Shown here: positions 1 through 10,775 of the stretch, piece after piece
How the letters are laid out: each line of letters opens with the position of its first letter
Numbering within the stretch: the stretch's first letter is position 1
NCBI GenBank assembly: GCA_028386065.3
Contig: JAKUCV010003535.1
Coordinates: 144,501 to 208,500, forward strand
Source: Turnera subulata
Lineage: Eukaryota > Streptophyta > Magnoliopsida > Malpighiales > Passifloraceae
Length of the DNA stretch: 64,000 bases
Direction of reading: 5' to 3'
Position numbers and translations under genes: made by a program
Notes under the pieces: generated by a model
Seen by the model: only the letters and a program-made list of their open reading frames with translations
The model's database searches: none
Told to the model about the DNA's origin: nothing

Positions 1-405
1 CTAGGAATATCGGGATTAAGGTTAGTGTCAGAAAAATAAGCGCCCTTGTACAAGAGCACCAAAATATCCTTCCTTCCCGCACATGCTACTATAAAATCCC
101 TCACATTTGCATAGAAGTTCTGTTTCTTTTTTCCCCTCTTTTTTTCTCTCCATGTCGACATTGGCTCTCCTTTTCTCTCCCTCAGTGTCGACTTCACTCC
201 TTTGTTTTTCTTTTTGTTTCAGCTCTCCTTTTTCAAAGTTCTCAACCTTTTGCACACCCTCTCCTTTTGCATAGCCCTCGGCTATCCTCGCATGCTCACC
301 ATTGTTTTGCAGCTTGGCTGTCTTTTCTTGCTTCATTGCCTCTGCACTCTTTTCCAAGTGCTTCTGATCATAGTACACTTGTTGTGGAGACAATGGAGCT
401 AACAT
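1..405 (-). pseudogene. Ty3/gypsy pol linker between protease and reverse transcriptase (partial)
   Basis: Reading frame on the minus strand from 405 to 28. It opens with LAPLSPQQVYYDQ and continues as a Lys/Glu-rich stretch. In plant Ty3/gypsy polyproteins a similar Leu-Ala-Pro-Leu-Ser-Pro segment followed by a charged linker lies between the aspartic protease and the reverse transcriptase. The frame does not join the protease frame upstream (610-1014), so stops or frameshifts separate them. The RT, RNase H and integrase would lie left of base 1, outside the window. This is part of the same decayed element as the gag pseudogene and the LTR at 2783-3524. Confidence 0.6.
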
Positions 406-609
406 AAATTTCTACTCACCCATGAAGAAAGAGTACCTATTCTTGTAGCCATCATGCTATACACGCCTGTCATACTGCCATGGTCTACCAAGTAAAATGT
501 GACAAGCATGTATAGGAATAACATCATACAATATCTTGTCAGTATAATTACCAATGGTCATAGTAACAAGAACTTGTTTCGTCACCTTGATCTCACCCAT
601 GTCATTCAA

Positions 610-1130
610 TCACTGCAGTTTATATGGGCGGGGATGCTTCGACACTACTAATCCCAATTTCTCCACCATCAAGGTGCTGGCTACATTCGCACAAGTCCCA
701 CTGTCGACGATCACACTGCATGCTTTGCCATCGACATGGCATCTAGTGTGGAAGATATTTTCCCTCTGCTCGGTCTCATCCTCCTTCAATTGTGCACTAA
801 GAACTCGCCTGGTCACGAGGAGCAAAGGATCAGAAGCTGACGCCTCTTGCACATATCGTTCTTCGACCAGAACATCCTCCAATTCGGGCATGTTAGCACA
901 TGATTTGTCCTCCTCATCATCCGAGTATAGTTCTCCTTCCCGAACATAGATCACTTTCTTGTTTGGACACTGGGAAGCAATGTGCCCAATACCCGCACAC
1001 TTGAAGCACTTCACTTCTCGATGCTTTGTTGTGGAGGAAGAAGTCGACTGGCTAGCCTTTGGGGTTGGCTTGTAGTCGGCCAGTCTTGTCTTTTCCTCTC
1101 TTGGCTTCTCTTCTCGGGTGTATCTTTGTT
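610..1130 (-). pseudogene. Ty3/gypsy zinc knuckle and aspartic protease (frameshifted pol)
   Basis: On the minus strand, a CCHC zinc knuckle reads CFKCAGIGHIASQC near 1010-965 (C-x2-C-x4-H-x4-C intact). An acidic linker follows, then a protease motif IVDSGTCANVAS near 715-680 with the catalytic Asp-Ser-Gly. The order nucleocapsid knuckle, then protease, is the normal Ty3/gypsy gag-pol order. The frame ends in a stop at 610 shortly after the protease, and the polyprotein is not continuous with gag upstream or the linker downstream. The product would bind RNA and process the Gag-Pol precursor in virus-like particles. This copy is inactive. Confidence 0.8.
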
Positions 1131-1186
1131 GATTCCAATTGGAAGAACTGGATGTGACATAGGGTCCTCGAAAACCCCTGCTGCTA

Positions 1187-2227
1187 TTATATACTTTCAG
1201 CTGCCTTTCCCACCTTCATTGCATTCTCGACAACCTCTCCAATGTCTAGATTATGTTGCAGCTCCACGACATTAGCAATCTCCCGGTTCATTCCAGCAAG
1301 GAATCATGCCATGGTTGCTTGGGGTTCCTCCTCTATATTCGCTTGAAGCATCAGTGCTTCCATCTCCTTATAATACTCATCAATGCTTCGTGTACCTTGC
1401 CTCAAGGTTTGCAGCTTCTGATGCAAATCGGTATAGTAGTAGCTCGGTACATATCTTCTCCTCATGATGCCTTTCAATTCAGCCCATGTTTGAGGGGGTC
1501 CTTGTCCTGCACGACGCCTGTCCAACAAAAACTTGTTCCACCATTTAAGAGCATAATCAGTAAATTCAAGAGTAGCTAGGTTAATCTTCTTTTCCTCGGA
1601 AAAGTGATAACAAATAAAAACCATATCAACTCTTTGCTCCCATTCAATGTAAGCATCTGCATCTCCTCTTCCCTGAAAAGAAGGTATCTTGATCTTGATG
1701 TTGTTCATGTTGGCATCGACATTGTTGAATGGCTCCCATTCGTTATTCCTTCCATAATGTCGATTCTGATAGCCTCCTCTTCCTCTCGGCATTCTGCCAC
1801 CTCGTCCATAGCCTTGGTGACGTGGCTGCCACTCTTCCTCTTCCCATACCTCTTCTTCAAACTCGCCTTCCAAACGCCTCTGAGGCTCAGCTTGCTCCTG
1901 ACATTCTGGTATCTCTCCCCTTGGCTGCGGTTCGTCTCGCTGCCTTGGTTCCTCGACTAGTGGCGGTTGTTGCTGGTGTTGGCATGGAGGGGGCTGCTGC
2001 TGCCGCAGTGGCTGCTCTCCCTGGACGGCCAAACCTGCAAGTAAGCGTTTCAGCTCCGCCATGTCGTCTTTATGTGTGCGTCTGAACTCGACTAGCTCGT
2101 TGGATTTGTCGAGCAATAAGTTATTGAGACGGACTACCTCATCTCTCAATGCCCTCCATTGTAATGATTCCCCTTGCCCGTCTTGCCGACAGCTCTCCGA
2201 TTCATGGCTTTTTGGTGACTGCGACAT
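1187..2227 (-). pseudogene. Ty3/gypsy gag (retrotransposon gag domain), broken
   Basis: The minus-strand start is placed at the ATG at 2227 (MSQSPKSHES). The frame is open further upstream, but that part is leader-like. The N-terminal half is charged and coiled-coil-like, followed by a Gln/Pro/Arg-rich region. The retrotransposon gag core starts near IKIPSFQGRGDADAYIEWE and contains FTDYALKWWNKF and MRRRYVPSYYYTDLHQKLQ, all typical of plant Ty3 gag. A TGA at 1304 interrupts the domain just after QATMA. Homology then resumes in frame (FLAGMNREIANVVELQHNLD) until further stops near 1190. Gag would form the particle shell around element RNA. The zinc knuckle follows downstream in another frame. 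Confidence 0.85.
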
Positions 2228-2782
2228 CTTCCCGAAAAATAATCTCACCCTCTCTTGTGTTTCACTCGCTCTCTTGTCCCTTGCTAGGTTTTTAATTGTT
2301 AGGATCCATAAACAAATCACAGATATTAACAAATTGCCACGTATTCAATAGAATCAATGAACTTTCTAACAAGAAAACGACAAGCTTCACAAAAAACTAG
2401 AGGCAAGATTAACTCAATTCAAGAACTGAAAACACACACAAGAAGAACAATTTATATGTGTAGATTTTTGGTCAATCGAGCAATATGAAACAATATCACC
2501 CAATCCAAGAAATTGGCTATCAACACAACAAACTGAAAGAAAAACTTAAGATTCAATTCGGGTGAGAACTTTTCCTGAATTCCTGCAAAACAATCTAGTT
2601 ATCAATAAATCAACCGAATTTTTTTTTTTTTTACTAATTTGTTGCCGAAATAGTAACAGTGCGATGAACAGTACTCGACATTTTTTTTATATACATATTA
2701 ATTTGGCAGAAAGAAAGAATAAACACAGAAAAAATTGATGGGTAGTTGATTGATTTGATAACCTGATCTCCGCTACCAAAAT
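2228..2782 (-). other. Ty3/gypsy 5' leader with tRNA primer-binding site
   Basis: AT-rich untranslated region between gag and LTR. The minus strand directly after the LTR reads TTTGGTAGCGGAGATCAGG (plus 2764-2782). This resembles the TGGTA-N-GAG primer-binding sites used with initiator Met tRNA. It contains a 12-nt poly(T) run at about 2620. No coding signal was seen. Confidence 0.65.
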
Positions 2783-3524
2783 TGATACGACAACACACCT
2801 AGCCGGCTCTAGAAGCACCTTCGTATCTAAGAATGTCCCGATCTCAAATCACCACCAATCGTGCACACTTTATGCACCGTTGTTCTTCACCTCCTAAAAA
2901 TCCGTGCTAGGCAACAGATGGACGCGATAGCCCCTCCACCTTCTAATCTCTCGGTGCTAGACAACAAAGAAACAAAAGCACAAAGGAATATGAATCACAA
3001 TAGCAAAATATCACTACCTGCAATTGTTAGCGAAATCCCTAAAATAAAAACAAGCAAAGAGACTCCTCTCTTGATGTGAGATTATTCAATTTTTTCTGAA
3101 TTTTTATTTCTCAAATAATCTGTTTAACAATGAACCCTAAAGACTCTATTTATAGGAGATCACAACACCCCTAGGTCGGCCACCTCCTCACACAAGTCGG
3201 CCACCTCCTCAAAACTTAACCCTAGTTGCCGCCTCTCCTATTACTAGATGGACTAGGATTTTAATTGTGCCCACATAACTTGGACACTAATTAAAAACCT
3301 TACAATTAAAAACCCAAATAACTAAAGCCCACATTAATCAACTAATTAATAATTGACTTGACCCATCATAATAAAATAAATAAAACCCATGCCAAAATTA
3401 TAAAAACATTTAACTATAAAAATTCGACAAACCCTAATAAGAAAACTACTGATATGTCGACATGGCCCAAGTGTGGCCCAATGAGGTCGTCTGTCTCTAG
3501 GCCTCTTCTATTCCGTCCCACACA
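2783..3524 (-). mobile_element. 5' LTR of minus-strand Ty3/gypsy element
   Basis: The segment starts with TG next to the PBS and, as drawn, ends with CA at 3524 (TGTGTGGGACGG on the minus strand). The minus strand carries a TATA box, TATAAATAG, at 3147-3155 (plus: ctatttata). The boundary at 3524 is a best guess. A second possible TG/CA end lies at 3662, and no partner LTR is present to decide. The element has cut off the internal part of the Tat-like element to its right. Confidence 0.55.
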
Positions 3525-3674
3525 GTGATGCACGTGGGTTTCTTCATAAGCTCTTCTCCCATCTTGACTACTCGATCTTCTTGCAACTCAGATTGAGTAA
3601 TGCTTGAACATGTCTTTGCAATTGATCTTTGATCTTCTTGGATCGAGCCCGTGTAATTGGACACGTGGGCAACA

Positions 3675-4600
3675 CTAACTCGCCAGCTGTTCCTTGAGTG
3701 TCCGCATCCATGTCTGCATCAGCAGCACTACTTCATTGCTAAATGTGCCTCTCGCCATGTGCACCATCTTTAGCCAGTCACAATGCCACACCACATCATG
3801 GGTTGTCAAGTGATGCATGTAGGAGACCCACTCCCTCATAGTCGCAAAGGCTTGTAGACGACGCATTGTTGAGTACCCAGCCGATGTATACTTCAATGAT
3901 ACCGATCGTTCAATGATCTTGAGATGTTCGCATAGCCACATCTGTAGAAGTAATGGAGAGCCGCCAATCGGTCCATTCAAGTCACTCGCAAGAGCGTCTA
4001 GCGCAGTTAGGGTCTCGCCCACCACAAGAGGAACAATGTTGTGTCCTTTGTATAATTATTCGACATATTCGCCAAGAATGATATGACCCATGCCTGGGCG
4101 AGTCTTCAATAAGAATGCACTCGGACCCGTTTCCTCTTTTCTCTCCAGCAGCTTCCGAGCGTCACATCTCCTTCTCCTTGATACAAGGCGATCAAGGACC
4201 CTAAGTCGATGTATTCCTTATCTACCAAGAGAGCATCCCACCATTCTTTGGATATTTCCAAATAAGAACATACACTCTTCACATATGGAGTATTGCATGA
4301 CGCAGTAACGATCTTTCTATTCTTGATCTCTCCAGTAAGCTGATCCTCGGTATTGCTCGTGGTTACTCCAAGAAGAGCGTCAGACTCTTCCACTATTGGG
4401 CAAAGCTCCATCATATCGGATCCAAAGCGGAATACATGGTTTTCTCTATCCTAGAACATGGCTGCAGCCCTCATCAACTCCGGTTGGACTTGTACGAACC
4501 TCAGGTTGAACAGCCTCTCCAAATCCGAGAAGTCATATTGGATGTACTTCGGGATGCTCTTCATCCAAGCTTGCACTTTAGCATGAAAATTGTCACCCAT
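3675..4600 (-). pseudogene. Plant-mobile-domain-like (DUF7745-type) gene, intronless pseudogene
   Basis: The start ATG is at 4600 on the minus strand (MGDNFHAKVQAWM). The conserved blocks are FRFGSDMMELCPIVEESDALLG, GETLTALDALASD and GGSPLLLQMWLCEHL. Each has a direct counterpart in the plus-strand copy at 31795-33053. A TAG sits in frame near 4450 (AAAMF-stop-DRENHVF) and the frame also breaks between 4105 and 4026, so it is a pseudogene. SPLLLQ runs straight into MWLCEHL, whereas the 31795 copy has a 69-bp intron exactly there. The gene lies antisense to the LTR at 5730-7068, between it and the interrupted element body. That is the position of the antisense extra ORFs known from Tat-lineage Ty3/gypsy elements. 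Function is unknown. Related PMD proteins include Arabidopsis MAIN and MAIL1. Confidence 0.7.
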
Positions 4601-4664
4601 GGTGTCCTAGCGCTCAAATTTCTGCTCTCAGATGTTTATGCATGTCCTCACGGGGCTTAGGTTC

Positions 4665-4850
4665 TTTTTATAGAGGTTAGAAGTTAGTTAGACCCTTCTC
4701 TCATCAAGAATTGGACTCCAAAACCGAGTTGGACTCGGATCTGGGAGGGACGACCGCCATCAGCCAGTGGGCATCACGCCAAGACCGCCGACCTCCGGCG
4801 GACATCCATAGAAGACCACCAGCTCAGCATGACCGCCGACACCGCCTTTA
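4665..4850 (-). promoter_or_regulatory. Likely promoter of the antisense DUF7745-type gene
   Basis: On the minus strand TATAAAAA (plus 4665-4672) lies 65 bp upstream of the ATG at 4600. Further upstream, 4751-4850 is GC-rich and holds several GACCGCC/GGCGG half-sites, including ATGACCGCC at 4829-4837. It is a degenerate form of the GGCGGTCAT-N6-ATGACCGCC module found in the LTRs of this family. Promoter function is inferred from motif spacing. Confidence 0.5.
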
Positions 4851-5155
4851 CATGCTATCCATCCATTTTGACGCACTATTCAATCCATATTTGAGAGTGT
4901 TTTTCTTTTCAAGATTTCAAACTCGACTAGAGGGTTCAAAAACCGTTTTATAGGGGTTTGGCAGCACCCTAAACTTTGTTTTTAAATGTCCTCCATGGAT
5001 CCACAATAGCAAAGTATACAAAATAAAAGAACATCTAATGTTCTATCGAATTCTAAACAATACAAGGCATTTACCCCTTTACTGATTTTTAGGCATCTAT
5101 CGCATAACAAAATTGCATCCATTGCATATTCTAGACTCATTATACCATCTAATGC
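4851..5155. other. No recognisable gene
   Basis: Moderately AT-rich spacer between the antisense gene's promoter and the minisatellite. Its right end already contains scattered copies of the GCATCCATCGCATG-type words that become regular after 5216. No credible coding or RNA gene was seen. Confidence 0.5.
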
Positions 5156-5560
5156 ATGATTCATCTGCATCCATCGCATGGTTATGATCGGCATCCATTG
5201 CATATTTCAAGTATTCACCATTGCATCGTTTCACATGGTTTTGTCATTGCATCGTTTCGCATGATATCTTTTTCAAGAATTCACCATTGCATCGTTTCGC
5301 ATGGTTTTGTCATTGCATCGTTTCACGTGACTTCTTTTTCAAGAATTCACCATTGCATCGTTTCGCATGGTTTTGTCATTGCATCGTTTCGCATGACGTG
5401 TTATTATCTCATCTTTTCAAGAATCCACCATTGCATCGTTTCGCATGGTTTTGTCATGGCATCGTTTCGCATGACATCTTTTTTCAAAAAATCAACCATT
5501 GCATCGTTTCGCATTTCGCATGGTTTCGTCATTAGCATCAATCGCATGGCTCTATTAGCA
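5156..5560 (+). repeat. Minisatellite, about 66-bp unit with GCATCGTTTCGCATG core
   Basis: The phrase CACCATTGCATCGTTTCGC recurs at 5216, 5282, 5348, 5426 and, diverged, near 5494. This gives periods of 66, 66, 78 and about 68 bp. Each unit holds two half-units with TTGCATCGTTTCGCATGG, followed by CTTTTTCAAGAAT. The apparent His-Cys-Ile-Val-Ser-His peptide repeat is just translation of this array. It lies between the antisense gene and the polypurine tract of the Tat-like element. Confidence 0.85.
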
Positions 5561-5714
5561 TTCATCGTATTGTTCCCGCATCTATCACATCATCATTATG
5601 AAAAAAAATCTCAAGTAAGCATTGTCACACTTACCAGCATGTCCACGTGTGTTATTTCCCTTTTAAATTTGTGTGTTCTATTGCGTTATTTCGTGCCTAA
5701 TTCTTAGACCCTCA

Positions 5715-5729
5715 CCGACGAGGGGCTTC
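5715..5729 (+). other. Polypurine tract of Tat-like element
   Basis: CCGACGAGGGGCTTC immediately precedes the LTR start TGTGAACACTC. A G-rich tract abutting the LTR is the expected plus-strand priming site, so the LTR at 5730 is a 3' LTR and the element body lies to its left. Confidence 0.6.
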
Positions 5730-7068
5730 TGTGAACACTCAAATTTAGCCATTCATTTAGTTTATTGGATTATTATTGTGTATTTGAGCCCAAGGTTAAT
5801 TATATTAATAAGACTTTAATTTGACTTAGAAACCCAATAAATAAACTAATGGACTGTCCATATATTTAGGCCCAGGCTTAGCACGAATTTTCTGACTTAT
5901 TTGTCTCTGATTTTTGTTGGATTAAAGCCCCAGTTAAGTTAGTAATTATTTTTCCTTTTTATGGAACAAAAGAGGAATAATTCTAATCCTTGGACTGTAG
6001 GTCAAGTAATTGAGTTTAGATGGAAAGAATTTGGAGTTTCCCTCAAGAAAAAAGAGTTTTTTCTGGTCTGGGGATCGTTCCTTTGCGTGCAAGAATCGAT
6101 TTGGAGTCAAAACAAGAAAAATCGGGTCAAAATAGGAAGAATTGTGAATAATAACTGACTGGCCGGAGGTCATGGCAACATGGCCGCCACCAGCCGACGG
6201 TCGAGGAGGGATGACCGCCACCTGGCGGCAGTCATGCGTCCCAGAGGCGGTTCAAAATCTTATTTTTCCTCTTTTTTTGATTCCTACCTTCAGCCATTGG
6301 ATTTAGGGATTTATTCTCGACCCTAGGATCAAAACCATGCCCCTTCAAACCCTGAACACTATAAATAGTACCCTCATAACACAATTTTGAGGGGGTTGGC
6401 CATTAAGCTTTTTGCTTGGGAAAACTCTACTATTTTCCTTTCTCAATTCGATTTCTTTGCTTTTGTTTGCTGGATTTCACGTGGTGTGTTGTCTAGTGTT
6501 GTTTCAGTAGTTGGTAGAAGCGATCTGCAAGCCTCAAATGCGAAGAACGACAAAGAACACGCCGTTGGTGATAACTCGATTTCTATTTCTTTTTAATCTC
6601 AATTTTTGCTGCGATTTTCTGGAATTTTTTGCTGATACTGACATGTTTGCCTGAGTGTTGATTTTAACCCAAGAACCGTGGGCTTTGAACCCGACCGGGG
6701 TACGTAGGATGTCTCTAGTGGTGGAGACGCAAGCCAAATTGTTTCTTTTCAGTTTTTCTCTTTTTATTGCTATTTTATTATATATTATTGTTGTTGTTTG
6801 CTGCTGGAAATCTGGTTTACACACATGCACACATGCACCAAAACATAAGTATTCGCTTAAATTTCATATTATTTTACCCAAACATGGATAGGGTGCCTAA
6901 TAGCTTCCTATCTATGACGAACCCCCGAGTCCGGCGTCTTTGGTTAGCAAATCTGGTTGCTTTGCGGGTATAAGGAGTTATCTTTGGTTTTTCCTGAGTT
7001 TTTCCATGATAATAAAACTTAGGTGGCAACTTCATCGATCCACAGGTGAGAAAGTCCGGGTTCTCACA
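5730..7068 (+). mobile_element. 3' LTR of plus-strand Tat-like Ty3/gypsy element
   Basis: Starts TGTGAACACTCAAATTT and ends GGGTTCTCACA. The same termini are seen in the minus-orientation LTRs at 30172-31794 and 34721-36310 and in partial copies at 48514-49209 and 61420-62898. A TATA box (TATAAATAG) lies at 6360-6368. The downstream part shares the family's GTACGTAGG and ATGGATAGGGTGCCTAA-type blocks. No target-site duplication could be tested because the left side of the element is lost. Confidence 0.8.
6158..6240 (+). promoter_or_regulatory. GGCGGTCAT-type palindromic module in LTR U3
   Basis: GGAGGTCAT at 6165-6173 faces ATGGCCGCC at 6180-6188 across a 6-bp centre. Further half-sites follow (GACGGTC, ATGACCGCC, GGCGGCAGTCAT). 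The module ends about 120 bp upstream of the TATA box at 6360. Confidence 0.6.
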
Positions 7069-7521
7069 CTATCGGACCCATAAAAGTTTAACCAGCCAAG
7101 TGGGGTGATGTACCCTTAATTCCGAGTTACTCGAATACCTGAATCCCGATGAATTTCATGGGCGCGACTTAGCTCAAACAAATGTCTCTTGTTACTTGGG
7201 ATCCAAAAAAATATGCACAGTGGGGTCTTATCTCAAAGAAAGGTCATTCTGGGGCGTGGGGCCCATAAAAATAAAAGGATAAGTAAGGGATGGGCGTGGC
7301 GGTCATATGGGGAAGCCCGCCAGAGTCGGGCTGTCATGGGGTGATGACTGCCAGGTCTGGACGGTCTTCTCGTTATGACCGTCAGCCCTATTGCGGGTTT
7401 AAAACCCCTCTTCCTCCTGTTTCTTCTTTCATTTTCTTCAAAAACACTCAAAACACCGAAACTTCTCAATCTCGTCTCCATTATCCCAGAAACATTTCTC
7501 AAGCTTCCCTCATCCTCTCAT
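7069..7521 (+). promoter_or_regulatory. Spacer and likely promoter of the PMD gene
   Basis: 7069-7290 shows no gene. From 7291 to 7385 lies a GGCGGTCAT-type module: GGCGGTCAT 7298-7306, a diverged partner at 7313-7321, ATGACTGCC 7344-7352, and TTATGACCGTC near 7373. A TTTAAAA sequence near 7399 and a pyrimidine-rich, UTR-like stretch lead to the ATG at 7522. The layout mirrors the promoter of the DUF7745-type gene at 4665-4850. Promoter function is inferred. Confidence 0.4.
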
Positions 7522-8528
7522 ATGGCATCAATATCTTCTAATCTTCCGAAATCACAGGAAGAATCCATGAAGAAATATCACCCAAAATCCAATCTGGGGG
7601 AGAACACGAGATTGTTGTTGAAATACCCTAGCAGACACATTTCTACTCAACTCCACAAAGTCCAAGTAAGTGATTCTCTAAAGTTCATTGAATCCCCGTT
7701 TTATTTAAAAATTCGAGTTTATGCCCACTTGCCCCTTGATTTTGAATTTAAGTGGTGCATGTTGTGTTTGGTTGTTTGAAAATGCTCCTAAGATGTCTAT
7801 AATGCTATCCCTCATGCTTATTTTATGGATTAAACACAAGAAACCACGAATTGGGGGTCTTGCTAATTTGGGTTTAGGGTCCTTGGTGAGTTTAGGTGAT
7901 TTTGGATGATTTGGGTGTTGTTTTTATGTTATGAATATATGCAGTTGATGTTGGGTGACTGGGTATCGATGGGCTTGTCCCAATTTTGGTAAATTTTGAA
8001 TTTTGTCGGGACGGTGTTTGTGATTTTCTTGTTTTTTGACCCATAAATAAAATTATACTAGGATGTTGAAATTATGATGTTGTTATGCAATCCTATTCTC
8101 ATGATGCACATCTTGATGTATGTGGCCTTTGTTTTATTTTGCCGAGCCTAAGTGAGCGTGGGCATTGACTTCTTCCATGGTATCTACACAGGTTGTTGAT
8201 GATCGGCAACGAAGCCATGCTGGGGTTGCCGCTCGCCTTCTTATTCGTGAGCATGTGGAGAGGAATAGGCGTGTCCAGGAAACCATCAAGAGGGTCGGGT
8301 TGTGGGATTTCTTCTGTACTTTTCGGTTAGACAGGGTCGATTTGTAGGCGGTATCGGCCATAGGTGAGAGATGGTGGGACACCACCAATACTTTTCATTT
8401 GGCTTGCAGGGAGATGACAATGACCCCTTCAGACTTTGCCCACATCACTGGATTATCATTTGGTGGTTCATCAGTCGTCTTTGACCAGCAATTAGGCATT
8501 GACCGGTTTCAAGAACTGGTAGGCCTTG
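7522..8528 (+). pseudogene. Plant mobile domain (PMD) gene, 5' part, split by an LTR element
   Basis: Putative exon 1 is 7522-7665 (48 codons from the ATG), with donor AAGTAAGT. An intron runs to the acceptor ACACAG at 8191. Exon 2 encodes VVDDRQRSHAG, IKRVGLWDFF and then GERWWDTTNTFHLACREMTM plus TPSDFAHITGLSFGG. The pattern ERWW-T-TFHL-GEMT-DFAHITGL is the diagnostic N-terminal part of the PMD family (MAIN/MAIL1-like). A TAG at about 8347 breaks the frame. Coding stops at 8528, where the inserted LTR element begins, and the domain resumes at 17749. PMD genes occur both as host genes and inside transposons. Here the neighbours favour a Tat-element antisense gene. Exon 1 is less certain than exon 2. 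Confidence 0.75.
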
Positions 8529-8842
8529 TGTAACGCCCAGAATTTTCAGTATTTAATTTCTATGGATTTTTCAAAATTTTTAAAATTTAATATCCAATTT
8601 TACCCTTCCAAAATTTTCGAATTTTGGTCACGGAAATTATTTATTTTCCTTGGAAATGGTTCTTTTATGTTAGAGTTAATCCTATATCGGATTTTCTTGT
8701 AGAATTAATTTGTGCTTGGAGGTAAAGCACAAGGTTTTATGTAGTTTTATTCGATACTACGTAGTTTTGGGGTGTCAGTACATAAAACTCAAGCTTGGCC
8801 TGCATTTTGACCAAGGGAAGAGGGTTGACCGCACCCAGGATC

Positions 8843-8898
8843 AAAACGACGCCGTTTTGGTCCCGGTCGGACCAAACCCTAACCCTAGGGTATAAAAA
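8843..8898 (+). promoter_or_regulatory. LTR core promoter with near-palindrome upstream of TATA
   Basis: AAAACGACGCCGTTTT (8843-8858) is a near-palindrome 33 bp upstream of TATAAAAA at 8891. The second LTR keeps the same arrangement (15106-15121 and 15154-15160). A (CT)n initiator-like stretch follows. Related AAACGACG-CGTTT palindromes are common in plant promoters. Confidence 0.55.
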
Positions 8899-9104
8899 AA
8901 AATAAACTTTTCTCTCTCTCTCTCTCTCTCTTATTTTCTTTCTTTTCTCTCCCGAACACAGTGCTGCCCGTTTCTCTGTTTTCTCTCTAACTCTCTCCAT
9001 CTCCTTCCTCTCTCTTTGTTCTTCTTAATATTCGGATTTTGGTTCCAATCGAGATTATTCATGTGGGTTTGGTTTTTGGTGGTGAGTCTGGGTTCGTTGA
9101 TGAC

Positions 9105-10141
9105 CAGTGGCGGATTCAGGAATTTTTTCCAGTGTAGGCAAAAAAAACACTAAAATTAATTTTAAAACCCATTACATATATATAAGAATGCAAAAATAAA
9201 TTAAATATTACAATTGTTCCCTACGCGTTCTCATATCCTGAAAATGTTGAATTTGTTCATTTTCGATGCGATTAAATACAACTGTATCAACATATGTAAT
9301 CAAATAATCATTAAATAATTAATACATTATATAATTAAATTAAGAAAGTAATAAAAGAAAAGCAACAAATTAACTAATTATTTTCTTTCTTTCAATTTTT
9401 TGATCCATTGTCTAAATTTCATTAAAAAAAAGAAAAATTAAATACTGTTTTTTTTCATTTCTTTCTTGTGAAATTTGTATTTCTTTCATAAAAAAAGAGA
9501 AATTGAATAAGCTCTAACTATTATCTTTCTTTCTTTCTTCTTTTAATAATTGTCTTTCTTTCATAAAAAAATTGAATTCAGGTCAAAGCTCTAACTATTG
9601 TCTTTCTTTCATTCTCTTTTTAATGATTGTTTTTCTTTGTCTTCCTTTCATAAAGAAAACAGAAATTGAATCCTTATCCAGGTCAAAGCTAAAACGATTA
9701 ACTAATAGTATAGATAAACTTTTTATCATATTAAAAAAAATAAAGAATTACTTTAATTCACTTGTGGATATGCTAGTGTTGTGATGAGAATGATTTAAAT
9801 CGACAATAACAAAATCTTCTACAAGTAGGAGTCTTGAAAGATTGAAGGTGTCAGGGAAAATAAAACGGAAATAAATAAATAAAAGAGAGCGGGAGAGTTA
9901 TTAAGGTATTTACAATGAATAACTTTCCCAATAAACCACGGACTAGTTGTATACAAACCGCTTTGTAGAATATAACTTGGGTTAGGCATATGGGCTTTTA
10001 TTTTTTCAAATCTAGTGTAGGCAAAAACAAAACAAATGGGTTTTTTGGTTTAAAAATTTCTGGACTAATTTTCTTTTTTTTTTTAATAAGGACCCAGTGT
10101 AGTCACCTGCCTACGGTGACTACACCGTAGATCCGCCGCTG
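9105..10141. mobile_element. Non-autonomous hAT-type transposon, 1037 bp
   Basis: The left end CAGTGGCGGAT and the right end ATCCGCCGCTG form terminal inverted repeats with one mismatch. They are flanked by a perfect 8-bp duplication TTGATGAC (9097-9104 and 10142-10149), the hAT target size. The corresponding position in the second LTR (about 15350) is unoccupied (TTGATAATGG), a natural empty site. The interior is AT-rich with no transposase ORF. Confidence 0.9.
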
Positions 10142-10519
10142 TTGATGACGGTATCGTATCGGATTGTGTGTTGAACTCGGGCTATACTTGGTCGTGGTTT
10201 CTGTTCCGGTGGACTTGTGTGGGTTTTTGCGGGTGGACGGAATCCGTAATCGTAATTCTATGTTTGGGTTGAGTCATTTATCGGGTAAGTTTTCACACTC
10301 GCTATTCATTGTTTTTGTGAGTGATGTATTAGAGTGAGTGTCCATTAGGGAGTTCTTGAGTATTTATGGTTGCTGTTCATGAGTCGATCATGGTCAACTC
10401 TTACATATTAAATTTTAGGGAATCAGCATCACCACTGTGTGAATTTGTTACAAGTGTAGAGAGTAGTGCGTTTCACATGGGCTCCTTTTGATTGTAATAA
10501 TTTGTTTCTATTAAATCAG

Positions 10520-10775
10520 GGAATAAAGTATTTTTTCATCCTTGTATTAGACCTCAAAGTTGGAAGTCATCCCTCAATTAGATTTTGGCTTGTTTTCATC
10601 CCTCTATTTGTGAATTTTGTCTTATTTTCATCCTTGTGTTCGACTTTTTGGCCTATTTAGACAGATGAAAACAAGCCAAAACCCATGGATAGAGGGATGA
10701 AAATAGACTAAAACCAGTACAACGATGACTTTCAACTTTATGGTCTAACACAAGGATGAAAAAAAGGCTTTAATC
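10520..10775. mobile_element. MULE-like MITE, 256 bp
   Basis: Flanked by the perfect 10-bp duplication ATTAAATCAG (10510-10519 and 10776-10785). Long inverted ends: TTTTTCATCCTTGT on the left, and ACAAGGATGAAAAA on the right. The second LTR has the single uninterrupted ATTAAATCAG near 15800. Duplications of 9-11 bp fit Mutator-like elements. Confidence 0.88.

Noticed and set aside
5156..5707. 183-codon His/Ile/Val/Ser repeat frame
   Set aside because: Translation of the 66-bp minisatellite; no independent evidence for a protein.
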